Positions 32,549 to 40,775 are shown, counted from the stretch's first letter. The stretch: 53,297 nt of DNA from Bacteroidota bacterium (GCA_021323165.1 JAJTCJ010000050.1:1-53297); one strand, 5' to 3'. Numbers and translations: made by a program. Notes: generated from the sequence alone by a model not told the origin.

Positions 32549-34918
32549 ATGAAAGTTTGCATTGCCGAAAAACCAAGTGTTGCTAAAGAAATAGCTGAAA
32601 TTGTTGGCGCCAGCCAGCGAAAGGATGGTTATTGGGAAGGCAATGGTTACCAGGTTACCTGGACATTCGGACACTTATGTGAACTTAAAGAGCCTCATGA
32701 ATATGACAGTGCCTACAGGGAGTGGAACCTCAACATGCTTCCAATACTTCCAATGAAGTTCGGTATAAAGCTGAAGAAAGACAAAGGAGTTGAAAAACAA
32801 TTTAATACGATATCCACACTTTTTAATAATGCAGATGAAATTATAAACTGCGGTGATGCCGGGCAGGAGGGAGAACTGATCCAGCGATGGGTGCTTGCCA
32901 AATCGAACTGTAAAAAGCCGATGAAACGTTTATGGATCTCATCTCTTACTGAAGAAGCTATCCGTGATGGATTTAAAAAGTTGAAGGATGCAAAGGATTA
33001 CGACAGCTTATATTTTGCGGGATATTCAAGGGCTGCCGCTGACTGGCTCCTCGGAATGAATGCCACGCGTTTATATACTATCAAATACGGAAACGGAAAC
33101 CGACAGGTGCTTTCGGTTGGTAGAGTTCAGACGCCAACGCTTGCAATGATCGTAAACAGACAGGTTGAAATAAATAATTTCAGATCGGCTGTATTTTTCG
33201 AATTAAAAACAAAATACCGTGATGTAATTTTTAATGCGCAGATCGATCGTTTTTACGGAGATGAAAAACATAAAGCCGAAGACCTGCTCAACTCTCTAAA
33301 GAATGAAGAGTTTGTGATCACTACCGTTGAAACTAAAAAAGGAAAAGAATCTTCACCGCGTTTATTTGATCTTACATCTCTTCAGGTAGAGTGCAATAAA
33401 AAATTCGGATACTCTGCCGATGATACATTAAAGACGATCCAGAATTTATACGAACGAAAACTTGTAACATATCCGCGTGTAGATACTACTTACCTTCCGG
33501 ATGACATGTATCCTAAGATCCCGGGAATCATGAAACAGATGGTGAATTACAGCGGACTTGTTGCACCATTGTTAAAAGAGCCGATCCGCAAATCAGGGAA
33601 AGTATTTGATGATAAAAAAGTAACGGATCACCATGCCATCATTCCGACAGATGTGAAAGCACAGGGATTGGGTGGAGCGGAAGCGCAGGTGTATGATGTG
33701 ATCGCGAAGAGATTCATTGCTGCTTTTTATCCTGATTGTGAAGTTTCCAATACAGTTGTTTTAGGTAAAGTAAAAGAGGTTGATTTTAAAGCAAACGGTA
33801 AGCAGATCCTGGATGCAGGCTGGAGAGTGGTTTACAGCAGGGAAACACTTGAAGAAGATGAAAAAGAAGACATCCAGTTATTGCCTGAATTTGTTGCGGG
33901 TGAAAGAGGAAAACATGAAGCATATTTAGCGGAAGGGAAAACGTCTCCTCCGAAAGCATATACAGAGGCGACTTTACTTCGTGCCATGGAAACCGCAGGG
34001 AAACAAATTGAAGATGAGGAACTGAGAGACCTGATGAAAGACAATGGTATAGGCAGGCCGTCAACCCGTGCTGCTATTATTGAAACATTGTTCAGAAGAA
34101 ATTATATCAAACGTGAAAGAAAAAATCTTGTTCCTACTGTTACGGGAATGGAACTGATTTTAACAATCAATAACGAGTTGCTTAAGTCTGCAGAGATGAC
34201 CGGGAACTGGGAGTTTAAGCTTAGACAGATTGAAAAAGGTGAGTACCAGGCGGATGCGTTTTTGCAGGAGATGAAGCAGATGGTAAGTGATCTTGTTTTA
34301 CAGGTAAAGAACGAATCAGGGAAACGAATTGCTGTTGAGAGTGCAGAAACAAAATCCAAATCTAAAGCTGATCAGAAAGCCACTTGTCCGAAATGCAAGA
34401 GCGGAGAAATGATGAAAGGGAAAGCAGCTTATGGCTGTAGCAGCTTTAAGAACGGATGTGATTTTAAAATCCCATTCGAATTGATGGGCAGAAAATTAAC
34501 TGATGCTCAAATAACAGCTTTAGCTGATAAAGGAAAGACTCCAATTATCAAAGGCTTTTTAATGGGAGAGTCGAAGAAAGATGGAATTTTAAAACTGACA
34601 TCTTCTTTTAATATTGAGTTCGAAGAGAAAGAAGCTGCTGCACCAAAAGTTAAGAAAGAAGCTGCCGGAATAGTTTGTCCGAAGTGCAAGAGCGGAAATA
34701 TTTTAAAAGGTAATTCAGCTTACGGCTGCAGTAACTGGAAAAGCGGTTGTGTGATCAGGTTCCCTTTTGAGTTCTTAGGTAAATCTGTAACGGAAACACA
34801 CATTCAGGCATTATCAAAGAAAGGTGAAACTTCTGAAATAAAAGGTTTTGTAAAAGATGGAAGTAAGGTGAATGGGAAATTAAAATTCAATGAAAGATTT
34901 GAAATAATCCTAAGCTAA
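32549..34918 (+). CDS. topB: DNA topoisomerase III with duplicated C-terminal zinc ribbons
   Basis: 789 residues. Type IA topoisomerase that decatenates DNA. TOPRIM domain at the start (MKVCIAEKPSVAKEIAEIVG, with the acidic GDAGQEGELIQRW); catalytic Tyr region ERKLVTYPRVDTTYLPDDMY; DNA-gate motif DNGIGRPSTRAAIIETLFRR. Two C-terminal Cys4 ribbons of about 85-residue repeats follow: CPKCKSGEMMKGKAAYGCSS with NGC, and CPKCKSGNILKGNSAYGCSN with SGC, each followed by (I/F)PFE(L/F)(M/L)G(R/K) and a further conserved stretch. It converges on the next gene with no gap between stop codons. Confidence 0.94.
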   Translation: MKVCIAEKPSVAKEIAEIVGASQRKDGYWEGNGYQVTWTFGHLCELKEPHEYDSAYREWNLNMLPILPMKFGIKLKKDKGVEKQFNTISTLFNNADEIINCGDAGQEGELIQRWVLAKSNCKKPMKRLWISSLTEEAIRDGFKKLKDAKDYDSLYFAGYSRAAADWLLGMNATRLYTIKYGNGNRQVLSVGRVQTPTLAMIVNRQVEINNFRSAVFFELKTKYRDVIFNAQIDRFYGDEKHKAEDLLNSLKNEEFVITTVETKKGKESSPRLFDLTSLQVECNKKFGYSADDTLKTIQNLYERKLVTYPRVDTTYLPDDMYPKIPGIMKQMVNYSGLVAPLLKEPIRKSGKVFDDKKVTDHHAIIPTDVKAQGLGGAEAQVYDVIAKRFIAAFYPDCEVSNTVVLGKVKEVDFKANGKQILDAGWRVVYSRETLEEDEKEDIQLLPEFVAGERGKHEAYLAEGKTSPPKAYTEATLLRAMETAGKQIEDEELRDLMKDNGIGRPSTRAAIIETLFRRNYIKRERKNLVPTVTGMELILTINNELLKSAEMTGNWEFKLRQIEKGEYQADAFLQEMKQMVSDLVLQVKNESGKRIAVESAETKSKSKADQKATCPKCKSGEMMKGKAAYGCSSFKNGCDFKIPFELMGRKLTDAQITALADKGKTPIIKGFLMGESKKDGILKLTSSFNIEFEEKEAAAPKVKKEAAGIVCPKCKSGNILKGNSAYGCSNWKSGCVIRFPFEFLGKSVTETHIQALSKKGETSEIKGFVKDGSKVNGKLKFNERFEIILS

Positions 34919-35503
34919 TTATCGGAAAGAATTGTTCATTTCCGAACTTCCGAATTGTCCGAAGCTTGAAAAAGGATCTCCGAAAGAATTATTGTTAAGA
35001 TTACGGTTAAGGCTTGAACCGCGTGGATCCGTCATGTAATCAGAATTTCCTTCGCTGATAATGGCTTTAATTCCAATAGAAGAATGTTTTGAAACTTTAT
35101 ATTCCATCCCGAGCGAAACAGCTTTAAAGTTATTATCGAAATTCCTGTTGTTTTTTGTTTCCATCATCACAGATCCTGAAACCAACAATTTTTTATTCAT
35201 CTTATAATCACCGCCAACAAAAAGTAAATTACCGGATAGATTTCCTGATCCCGGAGCAAAGCATCCCTCGTTACGATTTTTCTCGGTCAGCTTATAATTA
35301 AGTTTAGGAGCAATAAAAGTGGTTACACCTGAATTTTTTGAATTAAGAAAACTTACACTTGTTCCAAGCATCACAGAACCGCTTACGCGATCTTCGATCT
35401 TTTTCTTTGGCTTTGATCCAATATAATAATCATTTGCGGCAGTTTGCGCAAATGATAATAAGCTGGAAAAGAAAAACGCAATAGAAGCTAATATCATTTT
35501 CAT
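34919..35503 (-). CDS. Exported beta-strand-rich protein, probable small outer-membrane barrel
   Basis: 194 residues from ATG 35503; a TTG at 35521 in the same frame is part of a TATTTTTG promoter box. Signal peptide MKMILASIAFFFSSLLSFAQ. Alternating strands (VSGSVMLGTSVSFLNSK, KLLVSGSVMMETKN, AVSLGMEYKVSKHSSIGIKA) suggest an eight-strand barrel or curli-like outer-membrane fold. Asn/Ser/Phe-rich tail (NNNSFGDPFSSFGQFG). No family recognised. Confidence 0.7.
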   Translation of the reverse strand: MKMILASIAFFFSSLLSFAQTAANDYYIGSKPKKKIEDRVSGSVMLGTSVSFLNSKNSGVTTFIAPKLNYKLTEKNRNEGCFAPGSGNLSGNLLFVGGDYKMNKKLLVSGSVMMETKNNRNFDNNFKAVSLGMEYKVSKHSSIGIKAIISEGNSDYMTDPRGSSLNRNLNNNSFGDPFSSFGQFGSSEMNNSFR

Positions 35504-35518
35504 AAAAAATGCTTTTAT

Positions 35519-35526
35519 CAAAAATA
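35519..35526 (-). promoter_or_regulatory. Promoter -7 box TATTTTTG (minus strand)
   Basis: Matches TAnnTTTG, 15 bases upstream of ATG 35503. It decides that start. Confidence 0.6.
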
Positions 35527-35559
35527 CGGATAAAAATCAGTTAAAAAAACTTCTTTGAA

Positions 35560-35700
35560 GAATTAACCACTAAGTGGCCTCCGTGCCTGCGTGGTGAAAA
35601 TCTTGAAGCGAAGCTTCCTCTTTTCTCTCAGAAACACCAGTTATTTCTTAGTGTTTCTCAGTGGTCTCCGTTTCTCAGTGGTAAAAAACACACACAGATT
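35560..35700. repeat. Intergenic low-complexity repeat with hairpin (cttagtgg... type)
   Basis: Contains ccactaagtggcctccgtgc, gcgtggtgaaaatc, the stem cttgaagcgaagcttcctc and two near copies of ttctcagtggt(ctccg/aaaaaa). It resembles the segment at 18190-18230. No coding potential seen. Confidence 0.5.
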
Positions 35701-35723
35701 CGTTATCTGCATTCACATATTAT

Positions 35724-35731
35724 TAAATTTG
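35724..35731 (+). promoter_or_regulatory. Promoter -7 box TAAATTTG of the RRM gene
   Basis: Matches TAnnTTTG, 17 bases before ATG 35749. Confidence 0.5.
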
Positions 35732-35748
35732 TAAAAAAAACTATTCGT

Positions 35749-35889
35749 ATGAAATTATTCGTAAAGAACCTCGATAAAGATATCAATGAAATGCAGCTGG
35801 AAGGCCTGTTTGCACAATACGGAAAAGTGGTTGACACAAAGATCGTAATCAAACTTTCTCTTAACAAACATTTTAATTTCTCTTTTTGA
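35749..35889 (+). pseudogene. RRM-type RNA-binding protein, truncated after the first half
   Basis: 46 residues from ATG 35749. MKLFVKNLDKDINEMQLEGL and FAQYGKVVDTKIV are the RNP2 strand, first helix and second strand of a bacterial RRM protein, normally 80-110 residues. After KIV the family continues with a loop and the RNP1 GxGFV strand; here it switches to an unrelated IKLSLNKHFNFSF and stops at 35887-35889. The second half of the domain is missing, so no RRM can fold. The promoter in front looks intact. Fits the pattern of local deletions in this window. Confidence 0.75.
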
Positions 35890-35923
35890 ATGTGCATTTT
35901 TGTGCCTCATCAATTCCTAAGAG

Positions 35924-37105
35924 GTGAGATACTTAATTTATTTTTCTGCATTCGTTTTAATATTATTCTCTTGCGGTGCTTCTGAAACAAGCTCTGAAAA
36001 TCCGGTTACAACGAGTGTTAACCAGGATAGCATCGATAAGTTTCTTGTGAAGATCCGTGCAAAGGAAAAAGCCTATCAGATAGATACTTTATTTAAGAAC
36101 AAAGTAAAGTATGCCGGTTTTAATGGTTGTGTACTGGTTGCTCAGCACGGAGAGATCATTTATAAAAAAGCATTTGGTTATTCCAATCTCAAAACCAAAG
36201 ATTCTCTTTATACCAATTCCGCTTTTCAATTAGCATCCGCTTCTAAAACACTTACTGCAGCGGCTGTGCTTTTACTGAAAGATCAGGGGAAAATTAATCT
36301 GAAAGATTCTGTTCAGAAATATTTGAAAGGATTTCCTTATCACGGAATCACAATCGAAATGCTTTTAACTCACCGCTCCGGCTTAGGGAATTATGTTTAT
36401 TTCTGTGAGCCTTTCTGTACCAAGCCTAATACTTATAACGGGACTTGTTTTAATAATGCAGGAATGATGGATATCATTAAAACTAATAAGCCTGCTGTTT
36501 ATGCAAAGCCCGGAAAAAAGTTTGAATACTGCAATACCAATTATGCTTTACTTGCTCTTATTGTTGAACAGGTTTCAGGAATGCGTTTCGCTGAATTCAT
36601 GGAAAAGAATATTTTTGAGCCATTAGGAATGAATGATACCTGGGTGCATGACCCCATAACCGACCAGGATAAAAAGTTCAAGACATTCGGATATAATGGG
36701 AACGGTAAACCGGAAGAAGATACTTACTGTGATGATGTAGTTGGTGATAAAGGTGTTTACTCAACGGTAGAAGACATGTTCAAATGGGACAGGGCATTGT
36801 ATTCTGAGGTGCTTTTGAAAAAGTCAACCATCGAAGATGCTTTTAAAGGCTACAGCAATGAGCATAAAGGAAAGCGTAATTATGGCTATGGCTGGAGAAC
36901 CGTGGATGATGGTAAAAATCCAAAGCTAATTTATCATAATGGCTGGTGGCATGGATATAGCAGTTTATTTCTCCGCAGACCGGCAGATGAAGCTGTAATT
37001 ATTGTGCTCTCGAACAAATTCAACAGAACGACTTATCATGTGGAAGGGGTATTGGAGATCCTCAGTCAGAAGAAGGGGAGAATTGATATGGAGGGTGAGG
37101 ATTAG
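35924..37105 (+). CDS. Beta-lactamase-family serine hydrolase lipoprotein
   Basis: 393 residues from GTG 35924, directly followed by a lipoprotein signal (YLIYFSAFVLILFSCGAS, lipidated Cys at about 17). Class C/DD-peptidase-like motifs: SxxK in QLASASKTLTAAAVLLL, YxN in KFEYCNTNYALLALIVEQVS, and HxG in LIYHNGWWHGYSSLFLRR. Members range from D,D-peptidases to esterases; the substrate is unknown. Several extra Cys near CEPFCTKPNTYNGTCFNN may form disulfides. No terminator is evident before the repeat region downstream. Confidence 0.87.
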   Translation: MRYLIYFSAFVLILFSCGASETSSENPVTTSVNQDSIDKFLVKIRAKEKAYQIDTLFKNKVKYAGFNGCVLVAQHGEIIYKKAFGYSNLKTKDSLYTNSAFQLASASKTLTAAAVLLLKDQGKINLKDSVQKYLKGFPYHGITIEMLLTHRSGLGNYVYFCEPFCTKPNTYNGTCFNNAGMMDIIKTNKPAVYAKPGKKFEYCNTNYALLALIVEQVSGMRFAEFMEKNIFEPLGMNDTWVHDPITDQDKKFKTFGYNGNGKPEEDTYCDDVVGDKGVYSTVEDMFKWDRALYSEVLLKKSTIEDAFKGYSNEHKGKRNYGYGWRTVDDGKNPKLIYHNGWWHGYSSLFLRRPADEAVIIVLSNKFNRTTYHVEGVLEILSQKKGRIDMEGED

Positions 37106-37400
37106 GACACTGACGTCATACAAGGCCACCGCAAGGTCTTCGACAAAGTCTGTCCTGAGCTTTTGTCGAAGGGCTCAGACTGACAGCCCGCGAACAACAC
37201 TACTATCAAATCGTGAAGCGATCTAATCTGCCATAATTTTAGAATCTGCGAATCTGCGGCAAAAAAATATTAAACTGGCAAAGGAACGCAGTCCCATGGC
37301 CTACGCAAGGTCTTCGACAGGCTCAGACTGACATCGCACAAAGAAGTGAACAAACTCAACGCAAGGTCTTCGATAGAACTCACCGAACAAGCTAAAATGA
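37106..37400. repeat. Intergenic region with three copies of a palindromic repeat
   Basis: Three partial copies share cgcaaggtcttcga: 37130-37190 (with the palindrome cttcgacaaa...ttttgtcgaag and ggctcagactgaca), 37302-37345 (cttcgacaggctcagactga) and 37359-37385. No gene is seen in the 446 bases between the serine hydrolase and the next lipoprotein apart from these repeats and a promoter at 37406-37436. Confidence 0.75.
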
Positions 37401-37405
37401 ATATT

Positions 37406-37436
37406 TTTGACCCCAATCTTTTTAACTATATATTTG
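37406..37436 (+). promoter_or_regulatory. Promoter of the Cbp1-like lipoprotein gene
   Basis: TTTG (37406-37409), then 19 bases, then TATATTTG (37429-37436): an excellent match to the Bacteroidota -33/-7 consensus. The leader to ATG 37552 is about 110 bases. Confidence 0.75.
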
Positions 37437-37551
37437 CAGCCGCCAACTATCGAAATACCTTAACCGGTTATCGAAAAATCACTTGGCATGTAAATTTATA
37501 TCCAACCTTTGCATTGTAAAAATTAAAAAAACAAAACCAAATTATCCAACT

Positions 37552-38406
37552 ATGAAAAAACTCATTTATTTGATCGCATTTTTACCTTTCGCATTCAGCT
37601 GTGAAAACGGAAACAAAGAAGGCGGATTTACTGCAGAAGACAGTTTAACTGCTATTAGTGGCGGTCAGCAGGTACGCATTGAGCGTCAGGATTCAAGCAT
37701 CCAGGAATTTATCCGTGGATTCAATGAAATTCAGGCTAACCTTGATACAATCAAAGAAAAAGAAAAGATCGTAGCGGTTAACAGCAAAAACCCTGAAACA
37801 CGTAAAAGTAAAGAAGAGCAGATCGTTGCTGATATTCAGTCGATTTATGATGTAATGAATAAGAACAAGCAGCGCCTTGCTACAATGAGAGCTAAGCTTA
37901 AAGAATCTAACAAGAAGAATGAAGAACTTGAAAAATTCATTAACCGCTTAACTGCTGAGATTGAAGAGAAAGATGGTCAGATCGCAAACTTAAAGAGCGA
38001 ATTAGAGCGTTTAAATGTTGAGATGACTAATCTGAACACTACTTACCAGGAAGAGATTCAATCAGGTCAGGTGAAAACAGAAAAGCTTCATACAGCATAT
38101 TATGCTTTCGGAACTTCTAAGGAACTGATCAAAAATGGTGTATTGACCAAAGAAGGCGGGTTCATCGGCTTAGGAAAATCTAACAAGATGAAAGAAGATT
38201 TTAATAAAGAATACTTTACTAAGATCGATATCACTTCAATGAATGTTATTCCTTTGGGAGCTAAGAAGGCTAAGCTTGTAACAACTCATCCTGCAGGTTC
38301 TTATAAAATTGAAGGAGCAAATGAGCGTGCTGAAAAGCTAACGATCTTAAATGCTGAAGATTTCTGGAGTGCATCCAAATACCTTGTTGTAGTTATTGAA
38401 CAATAA
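37552..38406 (+). CDS. Coiled-coil lipoprotein, Cbp1-like family
   Basis: 284 residues from ATG 37552 (the frame is open to 37483, but the lipoprotein signal MKKLIYLIAFLPFAFSC with Cys17 fixes the start). A long coiled coil follows (about 45-180: EFIRGFNEIQANLDTIKEKE, LEKFINRLTAEIEEKDGQIA), then a conserved C-terminal domain: TAYYAFGTSKELIKNGVLTK, GGFIGLGKSNKMKEDFNKEY, FTKIDITSMNVIPLGAKKAK. The layout matches a widespread Bacteroidota lipoprotein family labelled Cbp1 (collagen-binding adhesin); the label comes from one organism and binding is unproven here. Its own promoter and terminator make it monocistronic. Confidence 0.82.
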   Translation: MKKLIYLIAFLPFAFSCENGNKEGGFTAEDSLTAISGGQQVRIERQDSSIQEFIRGFNEIQANLDTIKEKEKIVAVNSKNPETRKSKEEQIVADIQSIYDVMNKNKQRLATMRAKLKESNKKNEELEKFINRLTAEIEEKDGQIANLKSELERLNVEMTNLNTTYQEEIQSGQVKTEKLHTAYYAFGTSKELIKNGVLTKEGGFIGLGKSNKMKEDFNKEYFTKIDITSMNVIPLGAKKAKLVTTHPAGSYKIEGANERAEKLTILNAEDFWSASKYLVVVIEQ

Positions 38407-38423
38407 TTAATAACCAAGCATAG

Positions 38424-38458
38424 AAAAGCCTTTCTGCAATAGCAGGAAGGCTTTTTTA
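38424..38458 (+). terminator. Rho-independent terminator
   Basis: aaaagcctttctgc / gcaggaaggctttttt stem with the loop aata, ending in a T run. It ends the Cbp1-like transcript. Confidence 0.92.
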
Positions 38459-38462
38459 TTTT

Positions 38463-38470
38463 TAAATTTG
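38463..38470 (+). promoter_or_regulatory. -7 box TAAATTTG immediately before an ATG
   Basis: TAAATTTG ends only 3 bases before ATG 38474. If used, transcription starts at or within a few bases of the ATG and the mRNA is leaderless. Confidence 0.55.
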
Positions 38471-38473
38471 TGC

Positions 38474-39130
38474 ATGATCAAAAAGAATATCACCGTTTCC
38501 AAAACTGCAAGGTATTTTCTTTCTTCGGAGTTATCAGATGGAGTAGAAGAGGTATGGTTTGTTTGTCATGGTTATGCCCAGCTTGCCAGTTATTTCATAA
38601 ATAGCTTTGAAGCATTGGCTAATGACAAGGTTCTGATAGTAGCACCTGAAGGCTTTCACCGGTTTTACTGGAATGGGTTTTCGGGTAGGGTGGTGGCCTC
38701 ATGGATGACAAAAGAAGACCGCAGCGATGATATCCATGATTATGTGAATTATCTTGATACGGTTTATAAGGAGGTGATCTCATCACTTAATAAAAAAGTA
38801 AAGATCAATGTGCTAGGGTTTTCTCAGGGCACTGCAACGGTATGTAGGTGGCTTACCAAAGGCTCTTCAACCGCTGATAATTTAATAATATGGGCAGGAT
38901 CTGTTCCTGATGATCTTGATCTTGTTAAAACAAAAGCATTCTTTAAAAAAGTAAATCTGATGTTTGTAGTTGGTGACAAGGATGAATTTATAAGTGAAAT
39001 ACAGGTGGAGAACCATACTTCACTGCTTAAAAATAATGACATTGATTTTGAGCTGATCCGATTCAGAGGCAAGCATGAGATAGATCCGGAAACACTTATT
39101 GAAATTTCTGAAAAGTTAAGGAAATTATAA
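38474..39130 (+). CDS. Alpha/beta hydrolase (carboxylesterase/phospholipase type)
   Basis: 218 residues from ATG 38474 (a TTG at 38468 lies in the promoter box). Oxyanion region VWFVCHGYAQLASYFIN; nucleophile elbow INVLGFSQGTATVCRWL (GFSQG, Ser at about 118); acid and base in VGDKDEF and FRGKHEIDPE. The bacterial family resembles YpfH/carboxylesterase 2 enzymes. Cytoplasmic, no signal peptide. Its end overlaps the convergent gene at 39125 by 6 bases. Confidence 0.85.
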   Translation: MIKKNITVSKTARYFLSSELSDGVEEVWFVCHGYAQLASYFINSFEALANDKVLIVAPEGFHRFYWNGFSGRVVASWMTKEDRSDDIHDYVNYLDTVYKEVISSLNKKVKINVLGFSQGTATVCRWLTKGSSTADNLIIWAGSVPDDLDLVKTKAFFKKVNLMFVVGDKDEFISEIQVENHTSLLKNNDIDFELIRFRGKHEIDPETLIEISEKLRKL

Positions 39131-39544
39131 AAAAGTCCTGAGCCATTCAATCGCTTTGGCTTCCTCTTTAAATAAACGTGTCGGCCGTGCCGGTCTGTTT
39201 AAACTTAAATACACTTTTCCTACAAGCCGCTGAGAAAATGAAGAAGTGATATATGCTTCAGCAATAGCGTATGGATCTGACTCCGGAGTAGCAAGGTATG
39301 CGCGGGCTTCAGCCGAAGGAAGAGTGAATTCAGAGGCGACTATTAGTACAGGAAATTTTTGGCCATCTCCGGCTTGTTCAAGCAGACTCACTATTTCCTT
39401 AATGTGATTTACTTCAATATCAATATTTTCGGTGATCGCTATTCTTGCGATACCGTCATCACGTATGGCGATGGCGAATGGCCCGGAATTCTTCTCGGAA
39501 AGAATAGAAACAGCCTTGGTCTTTCCAATTAATTCATTCGTCAT
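39125..39544 (-). CDS. STAS/SpoIIAA-like protein of unknown function
   Basis: 139 residues, soluble. The pattern DDGIARIAITENIDIEVNHI, KFPVLIVASEFTLPSAEARA, YLATPESDPYAIAEAYITSS and VGKVYLSLNRPARPTRLFKE resembles the SpoIIAA/STAS-like alpha-beta proteins that are frequent in Bacteroidota. No kinase or phosphatase partner is nearby. The fold assignment is an impression from the pattern, not a firm hit. Confidence 0.6.
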   Translation of the reverse strand: MTNELIGKTKAVSILSEKNSGPFAIAIRDDGIARIAITENIDIEVNHIKEIVSLLEQAGDGQKFPVLIVASEFTLPSAEARAYLATPESDPYAIAEAYITSSFSQRLVGKVYLSLNRPARPTRLFKEEAKAIEWLRTFL

Positions 39545-39568
39545 TGTATAGGAGTTTATAGTAAAAAA

Positions 39569-39598
39569 AGAAGGCAGAATAATTAATTCTGCCTTCTT
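39569..39598 (-). terminator. Terminator downstream of the SRPBCC-GyrI gene
   Basis: aagaaggcagaat / attctgccttctt perfect 13-base stem with the loop aatt; on the minus strand it is followed by a T run (complement of gtaaaaaaa). Confidence 0.9.
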
Positions 39599-39604
39599 AA
39601 AAAT

Positions 39605-40609
39605 TTATTCTACCGGATAGTAAATTTCAGTTAACCACTTAGCTGTGTCCTTTTCAACCCCCGGATCAGTTACATATACTTCCCACGGTGCACCCTTTAT
39701 TTTTTTATTGTTTTCCTGAATGTATTTTTTTAGAGAAGCATGAGTACCTTCAGTACCTTCATAAGCACCATAGTAATGTGCAACAACCGCATTTCCTGCA
39801 GGCATTTTAATTACGTTGATATCACCTTCGCCTTTAACTTCTTTAGCGATCGGCATTCCGCATTCCATTTCAATTTTCTCAGGTGAAAAGCTATGGTAGA
39901 TTGCCAGCACAGGGCCTGCGACCTCAAGCTTGTTCTTGCCCAGGAATTCTCCGATCTTCTGATAACTCTTACCGATATCTTCAGAGATAGTTTTCATGTT
40001 AGTTGTACTTTTATATGTCGCCACCCATTGTTCCTGTGTTGTGGTTGGTTCAATTACAGGTGATGCAGCAGCGGAAGAAGCCGGTAACGATTCACAATGC
40101 TTTTTTAAACCAGCAAGTGATTTATCAAAATCTTTACCAAGCATTCCATCCATCATAAGTCCGAATACTCTTCCGAAGAAGCCCATATCCATTTCCATAT
40201 AGGTGGTTACTTTTGTTCCACCGGTTGTATCATTGAAAAGCCATCCGCCATGACTTGTTCCCATTCCTTCAAAATCCAGATCTGTAAGGATAGAAGAGTT
40301 TGGCTTACTGTCAACGATAACAATACTTCCATGTCCAACATCCTTATTGTCACTTGACCAGATATGACGGGCACCAACACCGCTTTCCGGTCCTTCGTAA
40401 GAAGATTTCATATTAGGATCGATATTGTCCCAATACGACCAATGAGGCCACTGATGAAAGTTATTTACCTGGTCAAATGCTACTTTGGAAGGAACGTTAA
40501 TAATGGTAGATCTTTCAACCTTAACCTTAGAAGGCAGGAATAAGGAAACAATGATGAAAAGTGCGAATAGAACACCAAGGATCAATAGGACTTTTTTGAG
40601 AATTCTCAT
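39605..40609 (-). CDS. Membrane-anchored SRPBCC domain fused to a GyrI-like effector-binding domain
   Basis: 334 residues. N-terminal membrane helix (VLLILGVLFALFIIVSLFLP, about 7-26); SRPBCC/polyketide-cyclase-like domain (about 28-172) with VERSTIINVPSKVAFDQVNN and HQWPHWSYWDNIDPNMKSSY; a Ser/Ala/Thr-rich linker; GyrI-like/effector-binding domain (about 195-334) with VAGPVLAIYHSFSPEKIEME and the final YVTDPGVEKDTAKWLTEIYY. Both domains bind small hydrophobic ligands. It is divergent from an ABC exporter gene, so a ligand-sensing or sequestering role is possible (inference). Confidence 0.85.
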   Translation of the reverse strand: MRILKKVLLILGVLFALFIIVSLFLPSKVKVERSTIINVPSKVAFDQVNNFHQWPHWSYWDNIDPNMKSSYEGPESGVGARHIWSSDNKDVGHGSIVIVDSKPNSSILTDLDFEGMGTSHGGWLFNDTTGGTKVTTYMEMDMGFFGRVFGLMMDGMLGKDFDKSLAGLKKHCESLPASSAAASPVIEPTTTQEQWVATYKSTTNMKTISEDIGKSYQKIGEFLGKNKLEVAGPVLAIYHSFSPEKIEMECGMPIAKEVKGEGDINVIKMPAGNAVVAHYYGAYEGTEGTHASLKKYIQENNKKIKGAPWEVYVTDPGVEKDTAKWLTEIYYPVE

Positions 40610-40670
40610 GATGAAAAATTGGTTTTAGTTAATGATTAAAATGGAGTAATGAATTTCAGTACGAATATAT

Positions 40671-40690
40671 AATATATTATATAATATATT
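40671..40690. promoter_or_regulatory. Perfect 20-bp AT palindrome between divergent genes
   Basis: aatatattatataatatatt reads the same on both strands. It lies between the divergent SRPBCC-GyrI and ABC exporter genes, about 60 bases upstream of the exporter -7 box. A binding site for a dimeric regulator is possible; random AT richness is the alternative. Confidence 0.4.
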
Positions 40691-40752
40691 TATTTTATAG
40701 ATAAAGAAAACTTAAACTCAATTAAGTGTCTATACATACAAACTGATTTATA

Positions 40753-40760
40753 TACCTTTG
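40753..40760 (+). promoter_or_regulatory. -7 box TACCTTTG of the ABC exporter gene
   Basis: Matches TAnnTTTG and ends 15 bases before ATG 40776, giving a leader of around 10 bases. Confidence 0.6.
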
Positions 40761-40775
40761 ATGAAAATTTTATAG

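Noticed and set aside
37106..37400. Protein-coding gene between the serine hydrolase and the Cbp1-like lipoprotein
   Set aside because: The open frames there translate the palindromic repeats and have no start context or recognisable protein.
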